DNA of 60,000 bases from Membranipora membranacea (GCA_914767715.1 OU612070.1:13039501-13099500), one strand, 5' to 3'. Positions 1 to 13,026 are shown, counted from the first letter of the stretch. Notes: generated from the sequence alone by a model not told the origin. Numbers and translations: made by a program.

Positions 1-2571
1 CTGTCTTATGATGCCTCTGCCATACATGGCTTGATGACTTCGCATCATTCTGCACCGGATATGTAGGTATCGACTAGGCAATAACACCATAAGATAGAGC
101 TATGTTAAATCAATTCTCTCCTTCCATTTGTCTGTAAGATTGTGCTGAGCCATGTTATTTTCTTGGAAAGGAAGTTCAGACCTGAATCTATCCTGGTGAG
201 AAATGACCGCTATGCTCAACTTTCTCGTCAACGTTTGTGGTTAGCCCTGAACATCATGGGTATTTCCAATAGCATATCGATTGTGTGATATAGATGTTCT
301 TAGTGTTACAATGCCCATGATGTTTTCTCACGGTCCTGTTGTTGAAGAAAAGCCTACTTACAAATTAGTCTCTGTCACCAATTTTTAACAAAATTTAATC
401 AGTCAAACTTCCACTGGAAGCTGCTTTGAAAAGTCTTGAGAGTGGACATTGCTATGTGATCGGTCTGATCAAGGGTAAACAGATTTTCTAGGACGGCCTG
501 TGAAAATGAGTAACCCTAGTAATTCCTCCAAAAGATGAATCAATGTGTGATAGTAATTCTGCCTTTTCATTACTAGTGATTGATGATTGATTGCTGTTAG
601 ATGTTTTTTTGTAGGCTTCTTCCAAGTATTTCATCTACACCCAAACTGTCACATAAAAATAACATTTTTTTCGTGATATCACCATAAATGTACAACACTA
701 CAAGTGTCCTCGCCCAAATAAAACATTTGATGTCTACCATTAAAGACATTTTGACACAATTTGAATTTAATTGTTATAACCAAGCTACTGGTTAGCGGTA
801 ATAACACAGCCAGTGTGGCCTCTTGCCAGCTTGTGTATGCCATGCAACAGGACGCTGGAAATAGGTGTGAATTGTTGTGTACTACAACTTCATAGCTCCG
901 AGCTTTCAAGTAAGACATCGATTAAGCAATTTATAAAGTTACCCCACCCTACTGCACCAAAGAATAAAAAGATGTCAGAAGTTTGCAACTCCGTGTCTTC
1001 AACCCTGAAGAGGAATACTTCGATGATTCCTCGGCAAAAGGGATTGCAAAAGTTCAAACCCTTCACCGCACCCAGGAGATGACACAAAGAAGTTTAGGCT
1101 TGTTTACTTCACAGTATTTTGATACAAGAATACTATAACTGTGTTCAAATTGACTCGGTTGGAAAAACAGAGCTTTGCAATACGATATTTTTCAGTGGTA
1201 TCGGTCATGTATTTTGGAGCATACGCTGCGGAAAACTAAGAAAGAAGCAACATGCAGTCATGTGACAATTTTGTGATTACCAAATTTCAAAGCTTCAGTG
1301 ATATCCAGAATGAGGATTCTGGTGTAATCCTTCGTACACACTCATCCACAAGGACAAAATTTTTTGGGCGGATGTCAAACACCTCCTATATGGGTTATAT
1401 ATGCCAAGTAAAACTTCATTCTCATTTAGCTATCACTCATTGTGGTTCCAACAGAAATGCTGGGGAATTGCCATATGAGTGTCAATTTCTATCAGTACTT
1501 GACAGTTTGGATTCTAATTATAACCCAACCTGTTACAGCCAATTGGCAAGACTTTGGGAATTTGAGAATAATAGTCAAGTTTCAACTTACGGACTACGTA
1601 GGTAAGTCTCACTTAACTTGTAAATTGGTATAATTGCCCACCTAGCATTTTGCAAGTCTACCACCAATTTAGAAGCATAATACAAAATCTGTTTGGCTTA
1701 ATTCCAGTTCCCTTCTTTTGATCAACGATACAAACTCAAATCATCCCATCTGAGAAACTGCTCACCATTGCCACAAAGAGCAAGTTTTCCTCCCTTTAAT
1801 TTATTTTGGAAGTTTTATTGGCACCGTATTATATTGCACTTCTGGCTGTGAGGCTTCTTGCAGACACTCTCTGGATCCTGTTACCGTTTCAGAATTTATA
1901 TAAGGGCTACAATTTTGGCTTCCATGAATCATAATCATAATTATTATCGTTATAATTATATCTTTCACGTGTCTCGAATATGTCAAGGAAAATATATAGA
2001 TAGGATTTTTAGTGAAGTGCTGGTTAGACCGGATACTTTTACTTTCCGCACAGCTGAAACTGACCATCAAAAAATTCATATAAAGTCATAAAGCCATATG
2101 AAAAGTTTGGTGACATTTTGTCAGTCATTCGTCCTGGGGGACTGGTGGGCCGGTATGGTCTGAAAGTGGACGGGTAATGCCGGAAGGTAGACTTACGCAT
2201 GATTTTGAAGTTTTGAACGAGCTTAGTTCAATCGATTTCCACATTGGAAAGAAAACTTTTTATTCTTTATCATGCTCCTTTATTACTAGCCAAATCATAT
2301 TGCATATAACGTGTATATGATGCGCATGTAATTCGTATATGACACACATATAACGCGCATTTGACGCGCATATTACGCATAAAACGATATTGGAGACTGT
2401 TACATCTCCAAAGCATTATTTTGTAATGAAAGCAAAGATATTCTAAACAGAGGCAAAGCTTAAAATAGTATCAGGTCTATGGAGAGAGCTGATCCAAAAA
2501 CTCACCTAATGGTTATTATCGTCATCATCATAACTGTAATTTTAATGGCTGCATTATGATGTTTGTTGTAG
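1..2571. other. Mostly non-coding left flank with unassigned short ORFs
   Basis: This stretch lies upstream of the terminal exon at 2572. It probably contains introns and further exons of that gene, but none can be joined to it with confidence. An open frame at 1252-1601 ends at a good GTAAGT donor (1602), but its phase (2) does not match the phase-1 start of the exon at 2572, so an exon is missing or the match is accidental. A second open stretch at about 907-1082 reads as a basic peptide ending in TAPRR and resembles nothing I can name. At 2302-2386 there is a degenerate short tandem repeat rich in CGCAT and ATATGAC words. Confidence 0.4.
2302..2386. repeat. Degenerate short tandem repeat (CGCAT/ATATGAC words)
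   Basis: About 85 bases of imperfect repeats of a roughly 12-13 base unit of the type CGCATATGACG, alternating purine and pyrimidine and unusually rich in CpG for this AT-rich window. The units are diverged. No gene overlaps it. Confidence 0.5.
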
Positions 2572-2849
2572 ATGGAGGGAAAGGAGATATAACCCCAGTT
2601 AGTCAATATACTCAGAGCTCATACCACACAGGGAGAGATAACCCATCATCTCCCTCCCCTCCGTCACCCACTCCTCCCAGTCCCAGCTCAGGCCTTAGAT
2701 CCTCACCAGGAGTAGAGAGAGAAGGGGAAGATGACTACTCTATGACGTTCTCGGCTGTAGGAGGCGAGAATACCTCAGAGTTATTATCTCCACTTGGTTA
2801 CAGAGACAGCCACAGTTATGGCTCTGAATCATTTGAAAGTGAGAATTAA
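2572..2849 (+). CDS. Terminal exon of an unidentified gene, Pro/Ser-rich C-terminus
   Basis: The exon follows the acceptor TTGTTGTAG and begins in phase 1. It reads 92 codons to TAA at 2847-2849. The peptide starts DGGKGD, then has a Ser/Pro tract (roughly residues 26-45, repeated SPP/TPPSP units), then an acidic tail with several Tyr and Ser residues ending SFESEN. Such low-complexity tails are typical of cytoplasmic C-termini of membrane or signalling proteins, but no domain is visible. An AATAAA at 3124-3129 sits about 275 bases past the stop and is followed by an A-run, which supports a 3' end here. Upstream exons could not be identified. The exon itself is likely real because frame, acceptor, stop and polyadenylation signal agree. 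Confidence 0.6.
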
Positions 2850-4895
2850 GCTCTGTTAGAAAGAACATACTTTACTTATGGTCTGTTTTAATGATATTCA
2901 TCAGTTGATGACTAACTTTTATTGATCTCATTTACCTCCAATTTTGTTTTGAACTTTAGTGTAGCGTAGTATAATATAGTTTTTAAAGTTTGTGTGATAT
3001 TTAACTGGGTGTCTTCCATAATATTTTACAGGAAACTTGCTGATCCGTCCTTCACCGATATCCGTCCTGTTGTCGATACTTTTGATAGCTTTTTTTAGAA
3101 TTTTCTTTTATTTGAGTACTACAAATAAATGACTTTCTGAAAAAAAAACCACCTTTTCATTCTTTTTCCATGAAAAGGAATATTTGGGGGCACCTGTATA
3201 TATCATGTACACACGTACAGCGTGTGTGCAGCCATTCCTCATCCAATGTGTCTTACATATATCTTTGAAGGGTGTGGGCAACATATCTGTGTTTTTTCTC
3301 TTGGTGTTCCCTGCGCCATTGTCCTATTTATTCTTCCCAGTCGGTCTGTCCTTGAATGATTTGAAATGTCCCGAAAACAATCCCAAAATTTGACTCGCTA
3401 TTCAAATTGAGGTGCCCTGATTTGATATCAGATACTCAGAGCTTCATTTCCTGTCACCATTAAGAACATGGTTATTATTGCATTATTAATACAGATGTCC
3501 ATCTAAACTGAACTTTCTTCTAAAGTTATCTATCATAAGCACTAGAGTTATGGTCTTTAATGAGAGATATGATTAATTTAAATGGAAGTTAAGGTTATAT
3601 CATTGGACATTAGACAGGATTAAATGAGCTATGAAACAGCTTTCACTTGAGCGCTTATAAGATTTCAGTATTGTTTTAATACCCTATCAAACATTCAGAT
3701 TAATATTTGGTAACTCATTGGGTAATGCTATGAGAAACTCAAGGTATCTGATAACGTGAGAAGTAAATTTTGGCTAATTCCTGTTTTTTCTCAATCAGGG
3801 ATTAATAATCTTCTCGAAGTTTTTTCCAAAATTCAAGGGAGATAACTCAAAAACACAAGGTCACAAACCTCGAGGATTGAAGAGCTTTGAACTTACACCT
3901 TACAACAGTGTCATTGGTTATCAAACATTTTTGGTGAAACATAAACACATTACATTTGAAAGTAATTCAAATAATTCTGAAGCGGTTCAGTTACAAGCGA
4001 ATGGTAGATTATTTCAGATGTTATCGCACATTATCAATGACAGGCAATTCACCGTTGAAATATTCCTCTCTCTCTTATCTGTTTTGCCAGTTTTACCATT
4101 CTGCCTTGGGCAGTTCCAGTATCAGTGCACTTCTCTATGTGAAGATTGACCCTAGCTGAATTACTGGTTATATTAGCATGTATGTACCCGGTAGTCATGG
4201 CACTATCAATCTCGATAGACAAAATTACACAATGATATATGGAGGAGATGCAACATAGGTATGGTACTGAAATAGCTAAAGATTACGCTGTCACAGTAGC
4301 CATAGAAAGAACACAGCATGAAGATCATTTATATTGGGCTATCAAGGCACTCATATAAACTAATAACATGGAAATGGAAGAATTCTTGCCTAGAGATCTA
4401 ACAAGGGAGTCTTGTTCTACCCTACAATTAGGTTGTCATGAGTTGCTAATAACAGTTTGCTCAGGGCTTTACCGTGGCTGTGATGAAAGATTGTGTGATC
4501 TGCCCTAAGGCTATGGAAGAAAACTTCTGTTAACATATTACCATGTCTACAGCAGTAATGAATGTCCCACCTGCCTTAAGTTGGCATGCCGCTAGCTTAA
4601 GTATAGGCGTCATAGATATTGCCACAGAAGATATAATTTTTTCTCAGGGAAAGCGATAGCTCTGGGCAACATGTTATCTGTTCAAGAGGGGCTAGTACCA
4701 ACTGCAAAGTAATTTTCTGAATGTGAGACCGAGATCTAAGGCCGTGATATGATTGTCTTATTTCATAATGCGAGCACTGTGAGAGGTTAGCACCTCATAC
4801 ACAGATGCTGATAGCCTTATAGATGCCCCGCAGCCATCCTGATCCTGATACCCGCCGCTTGTAATACTGCCCTGATACTGATAAGAACTCAGGGA
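2850..4895. other. 3' UTR of the left gene and upstream flank of the first secreted-protein gene
   Basis: The first 280 bases are the likely 3' UTR, ending at the AATAAA at 3124. The rest is AT-rich and lacks convincing exons. The short open frames at 3877-4159 have no splice context or recognisable peptide. GATA-type words (GATAAG, TGATAC) cluster just before the promoter at 4901 and could be regulatory. Confidence 0.4.
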
Positions 4896-4900
4896 GAGAA

Positions 4901-5003
4901 TATAAAACCGGAGCAGAGCTTAGAGAGAATCAGTCACAACCTCAGACTCGAGCTAGATACAGTGTAGTAAAGTCACTAAGATAGACAATCCCACCTCAGC
5001 AAA
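4901..5003 (+). promoter_or_regulatory. TATA/Inr core promoter and 5' UTR exon of secreted paralogue A
   Basis: TATAAAA lies at 4901-4907. A TCAGTC initiator-like sequence lies at 4930-4935, the expected distance of about 30 bases. A non-coding first exon then runs to 5003, where GTGAGT (5004) is a good donor. The matching acceptor CTTCTTTAG ends at 5317, one base before the start codon. A GATAAG word at 4880 lies just upstream. Confidence 0.7.
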
Positions 5004-5318
5004 GTGAGTCTCCTTCTCTTCTTCTCTAAATGTCCTCTGAACTTCACTAATGGATATACTGTCGCTGTAGTAAAGCAATTGACTGAAAAAGAACTGTTGG
5101 ATTTCACTATCTTGGACAATTTACTAAATGCAATTTTACTTTTTCTTGACAAAGCTCTGTAACAAATGTTCTATGATGGCTCTTAGTGTAAATCTTTACT
5201 TCTTGTTTTTGGTTTGAAATAACTACTAATTCAGTTTGACTATTTTATTGGATTAATTCTTGATTTTCATTGAATTAATATAAATTGATTTGTGTTTTCT
5301 GTGATCTTCTTCTTTAGA

Positions 5319-7518
5319 ATGAACTGTTTGATTGTACTTTCCGCCCTTGTGGCTACCGTTCTGTGCCGTGGATCCGGAGGACCAACTGCCCCACTCAACG
5401 GACTGACTGGTAAGTAAATTTTTAGCGTTTTTGACATTTTGAAAATTTTTTAAACAGTGTCATATCTTTTAGTATCAGACTCCTAAATGATAACGCCTTT
5501 TTACAATCACCACAATTTTGCTTCATCATTGATGCTACGCAATGTTAACAATCTCTGTCTCTCTCAAATGAATTCCAATGTTTTCTTGTTGATTCTATTT
5601 TTTTTAATTCAGGAATTCTTGAGTATGTTAATGAGTGAATACAAAAGTATTAAATTTATGCAAATGGTTTAACGAAATGGCAACTAATTGGAATTAATTA
5701 TCCCAGGGTGTGATATAACAGAAGGATAAATTTTTAAGTGGTGTCCAATCTTGGTGGTCCTGCCCTAAATAATTGTTGTAACCTGGTTAGAAATTCATCT
5801 CAAGTTGCTGGCTCTAATTTCAATTTAATTGGCAAAGAATTTATTCGAACATCAAGGTTTGGCTTTCTAGATGATTTTCGAAATTCCCTCCCTCCTCCCT
5901 CAATCTTGGTGCAGGTCCTGGTACTCGATTAAGTAATCTATTACGTAGCATATGGTTCTTTGGTTGCGTTTCTCCGACCATTGTCTTCAAAATTAGTAGC
6001 TCATTGTTATTGTTTATTATAATATTTCCACCACTATTTTTATTATTATTTTTAATAAATTTTAATTGTTTTACAGCCTACGACTGCCCACAAGAGGGAG
6101 CTATTTTCGCCGATGAGCACAACATGTGCTGGTATCATCTCTGTGTTAAGGGAGCTGATGGACATCTGTCCACCATCCCAAGATCCTGCGCTGGAGGATC
6201 CAGAGTCAGCTACTTCTACACCGTCGGAATCTCCAACCCATGTACCGTCAACTTCAACATGGACTACGGTATGTTAAAAACATAACATAATCTTTAAAAA
6301 TATTAATGAATAATATGAATATTATTATTGATTTCATGGTAATGATCAGATCATGCTCTGATTATTTTACCCCTCCTTGCTATTAGACTTCATTAAACTA
6401 TTTTTAGTTTTGGGAATTTAATAACTATTGCTCCCCTCAAAAACAAAGTATTGAAGTATTTGTTAATTGAAATTGTAAGGGAATATTCAATCCTGCTGCT
6501 CCCACTTTCACAAGCAAATATGTCATTGTTATTTTCATACCGAATTCGATGCAAAGATTTCCTCCTTTGACAACTAAAGGCAACTATATTCAGTTTCATA
6601 TTCCACTATTATCATACTTGTTCTCGTATTGTTTGCAGGATGGTCTTGCAAGAGGACCCAAGCCTCTCACGATGTTGCCCCAGCTTGTACCAGCGACGGA
6701 TCCGTTGTCTGTTATAACGGTGGTACCCTGACCTACGAGAACGGAGTCTGCTGGTGTCTGTGCCCCGCTGACTGGCAGGGAGACTGGGATTGCTCTAAGC
6801 CAACTGGATACTACCACGGAGCTAAGCCAAACTCCAACATCTGTAAGTTATACACCAATGTTTCAAATTTTAATTTCAATCATTTTTAATCATCAATAAA
6901 CTTGGTGAACTGGTCAATTTTAGCTGTCCTCTAGAAAAACATAGTTTAGTTAAATAGTTACTGCTCTCGGAAAACTTATGAGTTTAAAGAAGCCTACAAA
7001 TTTAAATATGTTTGAACGACCAAATTTGCAGAATTTTATTGCCGTAAACCAACGGATAATAATTTCGGAGATAATCCTTCTTAGACAGCATTCAAGTTAG
7101 TATTTGATCACTCTTTGGTTTTAATAAGCTGGTCCAGAATGCTGCCTGTGCTGATGATTGGTCCCTCATCTTGGTCCCAATAACCCAGTGAAAAATACCA
7201 ACTGAGATGACTAGCAGCAATATTCAGACATAGATGCAAAGATATATCTCCTTGTGTTATTTCTAGTTGACTCATTAAAATTCTTATGCTAAATTAATCA
7301 TTTTGATTATTTGTCCAGGCCCATATGGAAACCCAGAGGCTGACTACTGTGCTCTTGTTGGAGGATGTCTGAACGGTGGAGTCTGCTTCAACCAGTGTGA
7401 CGGATTCTGGTGCTCATGTGCTAACAGAGAGACCATCGACCAGGTCGGAAAGAGATGCGAGCAGGATGTTCACTACGAGAAGTCCGGATATCACGGTGAC
7501 CAACACCATGACTACTAA
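5319..7518 (+). CDS. Secreted cysteine-rich protein A: chitin-binding-2-like module plus two EGF-like modules
   Basis: Coding exons are 5319-5409, 6077-6268, 6639-6842 and 7319-7518, joined in phase 1 at every intron, giving 228 aa. Residues 1-16 are a signal peptide (MNCLIVLSALVATVLC). Residues about 34-97 hold six cysteines spaced 13-4-14-17-11, close to the peritrophin-A/CBM14 plan. The next module contains CYNGGTLTYENG followed by CWCLCP, an EGF-like fold variant in which Leu replaces the usual Cys after NGGT. The last module (CLNGGVCFNQC, then CSC) is also EGF-like. The tail is His/Tyr-rich (HGDQHHDY). Codon use is strongly biased (GGA, CCA, AGA, TAC, AAC), which suggests high expression. 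AATAAA is at 7631. A role in mucus, cuticle or adhesive secretion is an inference only. The paralogue lies 2.4 kb downstream. Confidence 0.88.
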
Positions 7519-9399
7519 ACAACAAACCATCCTATAAGATTTCTTTCTTATACTAATTAATTATTGTTTTAAAAAGAATATTATGTTATACAAATAATTG
7601 TTTTCTGTGAAGTAAAAAACTTTTTTTTATAATAAAATGGGTAAAATCGTTAAAGTAATACATTGGGATTAAATTATTAAACCTGACTTTTTTGTTCTTC
7701 TCCATATTTATACGCGATTCTCAAGAGCCCGCTTCATACAGGTCCTCAACATTCAGGGAGAGTTCTGCTCAATTTACATTTTACAGACCTATTATCAGTT
7801 TTTGACCAAAAGATCTGTAAACTAGATTTTCAACAGTTCCTGAACTGGTAATAAAATTAGTAGTAATACTCTAATTCTCAATTTCCATTGTGGATGCCAG
7901 GAAAACACTCAAAACACTTTTGTTAAAGTTTCCGCAATAAACTTGCCCTGGGGATGTTGTTTTTTGAGAAACTACAGCCACACCTGCATAATTGCTTAGC
8001 CTGCCATCCTAACTTCCAATGTTATGGAAGCTTACACCCCTCTTACCAATCATAGCCAGTGCAGAGAGGCTTTGGAGGCTTGAGCTAGGCGTCTTATGAC
8101 AGTATGACACAGGTGTGTTGTTGTCCTGACCTGTAATTATGGAGATCAGTCTCCATTAACAGCAGATCTTATGTCAATAATATCTTATTTAAAAAATTCC
8201 AAGTGTTTTAAAGTGACACTTGACAGTAATGCCCTTTCATTAAGGAAATAAGAACACTTCTGAGACTTGGCCGTTTTCAACCCCTAATTGGTAGTTGCCT
8301 TGGACAAGGCCACAGTCTACCTACGATGTTACTATAGTTCTCTGATTAGGACTAAGATCTTAAAATTGATACCAAATACGGGTCTATGACGGTAATGTCT
8401 GTTATTGGAAGATTGGAAGGAAGAAGGATTGGTAGTGGGATGTATACCATACGCTAAATGAAGCCCGAGAAAACCCATGTAAATATTTCGTGTTGGCCGA
8501 CTTTGATGCATTACAACAACTGAATTACAGATACCTGTTAAGAAGATTAGACAAAACGTGTTGCTGTTTTTGGTAAGTTGGTAACCTAATACTATCCAAA
8601 CCCACTTCCTTTTAGCAGCCTTCAAAGTGCAGAAAACAACATTATGACATTCATCTGTTACGTAAGGCTGTGCAGAGCCTCAAAAGTTCTTTGCTGTTAC
8701 TGTGTATAATCACAAGATCATTACAATGGTTAACAGCTTGTGAAAGATTACTGCTGCCAAACTAGGCAACGCCAAATATAGATTATGATACAATGATGCA
8801 CGTGCGATTTGAAAGTTAGAGAGTATAAAATTCTGTGTGTCCCAGAGAAATTACGACAAGGTCAGTTTATCCTTTGTGATTTCTTCAAAAAATTTCTTTT
8901 GGCACAGTTTTTGTATTTGGTGTTTGATTTAAAAGTTAGCCGTATTTTCATGGTACAGCTTTGACTGAGCAAAACAGTAAGTGTTGATCGTTGAGCAATA
9001 GTAAAACAGCTTGAGAATTTTGGCAATCTTTAAGCATACCACCCCAATCACTAGGCTATCGCATTATGCAGGCGTTGTTATAACCCCTTCAATCCAGCAA
9101 GTTGTTCTACGCTGCTGTTCAAAGGGCCTCCTTCAAAGAGTGGCCCTTTTTTCTTCCGTTTTCCCTCTATGTTTGATGCATCCTCTCATCTGGTGATCAC
9201 CCCAAATTAATATGCTAATTAATAAATTAATTAACCAAAACACTTGTTTCAATCGTATAATATCCATCTACACCAGCTTGTTTTTGGTACTTTTACGCAA
9301 CATCTTTTAGCTTCACATCTCACAGAGCTTTGGCATGATACATAAGTGCTATTCGCTAATTAATCTGGTCTGACAGGTTTGACGGATGAGTGGAGGGGG
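7519..9399. other. 3' UTR and spacer between the two secreted-protein paralogues
   Basis: The 3' UTR extends to the AATAAA at 7631. The remainder has no convincing exon. It contains a stand-alone TATAAAA at 8824 followed by a possible donor (ACAAG then GTCAGT near 8859), but no coding exon follows, so it may be the remnant of a third copy or chance. The 14-mer TCCTGACCTGTAAT at 8124-8137 recurs downstream of the second paralogue. Confidence 0.45.
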
Positions 9400-9520
9400 T
9401 ATAAAACCAAACCGTACATTGAGGTTAGAGTCATAGGCAGGTCTTATCTCATACTGTTCAGCTCACAACTTCTCCTGCAGTCTGCTGGTCAGATTCACCT
9501 AACAACACATTATACACAAG
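9400..9520 (+). promoter_or_regulatory. TATA core promoter and 5' UTR exon of secreted paralogue B
   Basis: TATAAAA lies at 9400-9406 after a G-run. TCATAG at 9431, about 30 bases downstream, is a plausible start site. The first exon ends at 9520 before GTAGAT. The next acceptor TTTTCAG ends at 9915, followed by seven bases of leader and the ATG at 9923. The layout matches that of paralogue A. Confidence 0.65.
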
Positions 9521-9922
9521 GTAGATACAACATACTTGCAACATAAATACAACATCTGATCTGATCACGCAGAGTTGTGGTTTGGAGTAATAACGTTTGT
9601 ACTTTCAAACATTGATTAGAGTTATGAAAGCGATTCAAGTATCTTACTCTGTCGTGTTAAATGGAAGAATAGATGTTCACACGTAGGCTAATGGATCCAA
9701 TCCGATGTGCTGTTGGTGACTTAATTAAGTTTTCTCACTGCATATCAGCATTTTTATTCTCATTGATATTTCACTTCTAATATATTTTCTGATAGTTTGC
9801 TTGGTCATATTATCATCATTTCAATAAGTGTTATAATTTATTGTTTTGTGACTTTTCATGATTATTCCAGGGAGTTAATCTTGTATCATATTGATATTAG
9901 TTTTTCTGTTTTCAGTTTCAAA

Positions 9923-11069
9923 ATGATGCAGCAGACGGCGCTGGTATTCTCAGCCATAGTTGCTGTTGTCTTCTCCCAGCAGGGACCATCTACGCCAGTC
10001 AACGGATTTACAGGTACGGCCACTGTCAAATTATCATTCTCAAAAGTTCATCCTGCAAAATCAAAGACTCAGAGCCAAACCTTAGCAGTGTCTTGATTCG
10101 GAACATATATTACACGCTAATAAATACTACAGACTCAAAACAAAGGAGTTTTTCCATCTGTGTTGGTTGAGTATTGATCTGACATGTATGGTTATGCTAG
10201 ATGCAGAGCCAGTATGTCTGCTAACCAGAAAATTACTGGATAAAGAAAACATAACAAATAACACGAGACTAGGGAGTTTTAGTGGAGACTTTTTGTTACA
10301 GACAATATTATGGTTGATATGCTCAATGGCTAGTCTCCAATCTAGTTCATGACTCAACTTGGAATATTTATGTGCTTCCCTTTTCATTCCTGGTTGTCAC
10401 ATAATTCATTATGAGTAGCTAAAATTAATAAAATATTAAAATATTGGCACTGGACTAGCAGAGTTTGGTGTAAATGTGCTATTGCTTACACTTGCTCAAC
10501 ATTCATACAAGTTACCTTAGAAGTTAACAACATTTTATGATCATGTTGATGTTTCTACCCATGGTTGATGTCCAGACAAGCTATGTTCCAAATATAAAAG
10601 TATAAAAGTCCAATCCTACGATGATCATGTGTGCAGTGATTTACTTCAGCTGTCTCAGAGAGTTAGTCAGACAGCATTCTATGATAAACTGCTTTTTTAT
10701 AAATTCTTTTACTTCTATTACTTCTGGTTTCACATGGCCCCATTTGTTGTGATACATTAATCGGTAATTTGGTGAATATAATAAAGTATAAATATATACC
10801 GAGTACATTTTAATCTTTTCTATTCCTTTAGCACGTGACTGTCAAGCAGAAAACCAGTTTTTTGCTGACGGCCAGTCGTTATGCTGGTACCACAGATGCC
10901 TCAACTCAGAGTTTGACAATGGGTTTGTGCTGATGCCTGAGGCTTGTGCTGGGGGCTCTATCGTCTCAGAATACTTTGTGACAGGAGTATACAACCCGTG
11001 CACAGTCAACCTTCACACTGATTTCGGTAAGTGGCTTGTTCTACTATATCATAAATGTAAATTCCATAT

Positions 11070-11109
<40 letters not shown>

Positions 11110-12115
11110 AGTTTATTGTCAATTTGCAATCAGCTAACAATGTTTTGCACAGAGGGATAGAAAATTCTATAGAATACAGCTAGCCTTTTAACATTGTGAT
11201 GCTCTTTGCATTGTGCACAGTCATTGCGTTCAGGTCATCTACTTGTCATGCTGGCAAAGTGTTACTTTCTCTCTGAACCAGTAAAAAAATCAAATGTGTA
11301 TTTAAAGAAAATTGAAACTACTGAAACACAAGAAATTTTGATATTTGTAAGAAGAACTGGCACAGCATCAGTACCAATTTTTTCCGTCGATTACAGGATA
11401 TGAGTGCAGGCGAACTTCTGTGCCAGTAGATACAGCTCCTCCCTGTGTTCTGGCCGATGCAGGTAGATGTCAGAACGGTGGTACCCTTACCTACGAGGCA
11501 CAGCAATGCTGGTGTCTGTGTCCCTTCGCATGGCAAGGAAACTGGGACTGCTCTCTACCAACTGGAGATCCAAACGCAGTCACCATCGGTGGAAATATAT
11601 GTAAGTTATTTGGCTCTTTTTTTCTGAGCTTGTAATGTTTTTCCTTGTCTATAGCTTTTTTTGGTAAATGTGTAATGCCAACAAAATCAACTTGTCCTTA
11701 GAAAATTATGCTAATATTCTTTAAAAGGAAATATTAGCTGTAGTATATCAAGGGGTTCAAGCTTTATGTTCCAAATGCCGGAATAATTAAAATACTCACC
11801 GATCGAAGTTTTCAGGTAGTTTCAACAATGATTTTATGATCGTTGTCTTCTCAGAACAAGTTTCACGACAGAACGAAATTGACATTGCTATCATTTCAAT
11901 AGACATTATTATCATATTAAATTATATTATATATTATATTATCATTATGATCATTTTTAGGTGTAAACGGAACTCCTGAGAGGGACTGGTGTCTTATGGC
12001 TGGTGGCTGTCTAAACGGGGGCACCTGTTTCAACCAATGTGACTCATTCTGGTGTGACTGCCCCAACAGACAAAACCAAGATCAATACGGCAAGAGATGT
12101 GAACACAAACCATAA
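9923..12115 (+). CDS. Secreted cysteine-rich protein B, tandem paralogue of A
   Basis: Coding exons are 9923-10013, 10832-11026, 11397-11600 and 11961-12115, all introns phase 1, giving 214 aa. The first and third exons have the same lengths as in paralogue A (91 and 204 bases), proving a tandem duplication. A hydrophobic signal peptide (MMQQTALVFSAIVAVVFS) precedes a six-cysteine module spaced 13-4-15-17-11, then an EGF-like module with CQNGGTLTYEAQQCWCLCP, then a second one with CLNGGTCFNQC. The His/Tyr tail of A is missing and the protein ends CEHKP. Codon bias is weaker than in A, which may mean lower expression. AATAAA is near 12195. An AT microsatellite sits in the second intron. Function is unknown. 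Confidence 0.87.
11073..11107. repeat. (TA)n microsatellite in an intron of paralogue B
   Basis: An uninterrupted TA dinucleotide run of about 35 bases just inside the intron that starts at 11027. Confidence 0.9.
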
Positions 12116-13026
12116 ACTGTATAACCTATATCTTATCATGACTATGTTTTAAAAAACCAAATAGTTTTTTTTCATTTAATTGCAGTGATTTTAAAATAAA
12201 TACAATACTCATTTGACGCTGTTTCTTTTGATTTAATAATCATGCAAGAACATTAATCACCAAACAATTGTTGCATGACAGATTTTTTGGACAAAAAACA
12301 GTTTTTGTCTAGATTGTTCAGATAAAGTTGAGAGGATATGTTGGATTGTAAAGCTTGATTGCCAACACTCCGAATAAGTCTGTTCTCATGAATCCGCCCA
12401 TCCATCACATACCATAGGTTGATAGCCCTGATGTCTGGGATGGTTAGGGATTCTAAATCTCCAGCTCAGCAGGTTATTGTCTTAATCAGTCTGATTATCT
12501 TGTGCATGGTTATTCATTGACCAGGATAATTTCCTGCACAATTACGTAAACAACCAGATCATAACCTTGCACGCTATTGGTGCAACAATTTTTAAGTTGG
12601 GATCATCGTTAGTTATTGGTGCAACATCTTTATAAGTAACTGTTAACCAGTTAATCTTGGCGACTAGTTTGGTAACTGATCTGGAATAGCTTAGCAACGA
12701 GCATAAAATTATTTCGCAGGTTTTCCTCTTGATGATGATAAGCTATTGATTAATAAGGTTGAGACCTTAGAGTTAATTACCCCTGCTTATCCACCTTATT
12801 AGGGTGATAATCCTGACCTGTAATGGGATTAAATATTAGAGTCACTCGGTGTGTAATTAATATCTTACTGTTTTCTCGCCACGCCTAATTGTCTGTACTT
12901 GACGCCTTTGTTACCGAGAATAAATACTGCACTTGGTTGACTGTGCCGATTACTATGAATCAAGTTAGATTGGTAACAAAAAACAAAAAAGTGCATGAGA
13001 GACACTGCATGGACATGAACGCAATG

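Noticed and set aside
813-1082. Basic peptide ending FKPFTAPRR, considered as a DNA-repair helicase N-terminus
   Set aside because: The similarity did not extend and the downstream frame breaks; no supportable match.
1252-1605. 117-codon open frame ending at a GTAAGT donor
   Set aside because: Its phase does not fit the next supported exon at 2572 and the peptide is unrecognisable, so it was not called as a gene.
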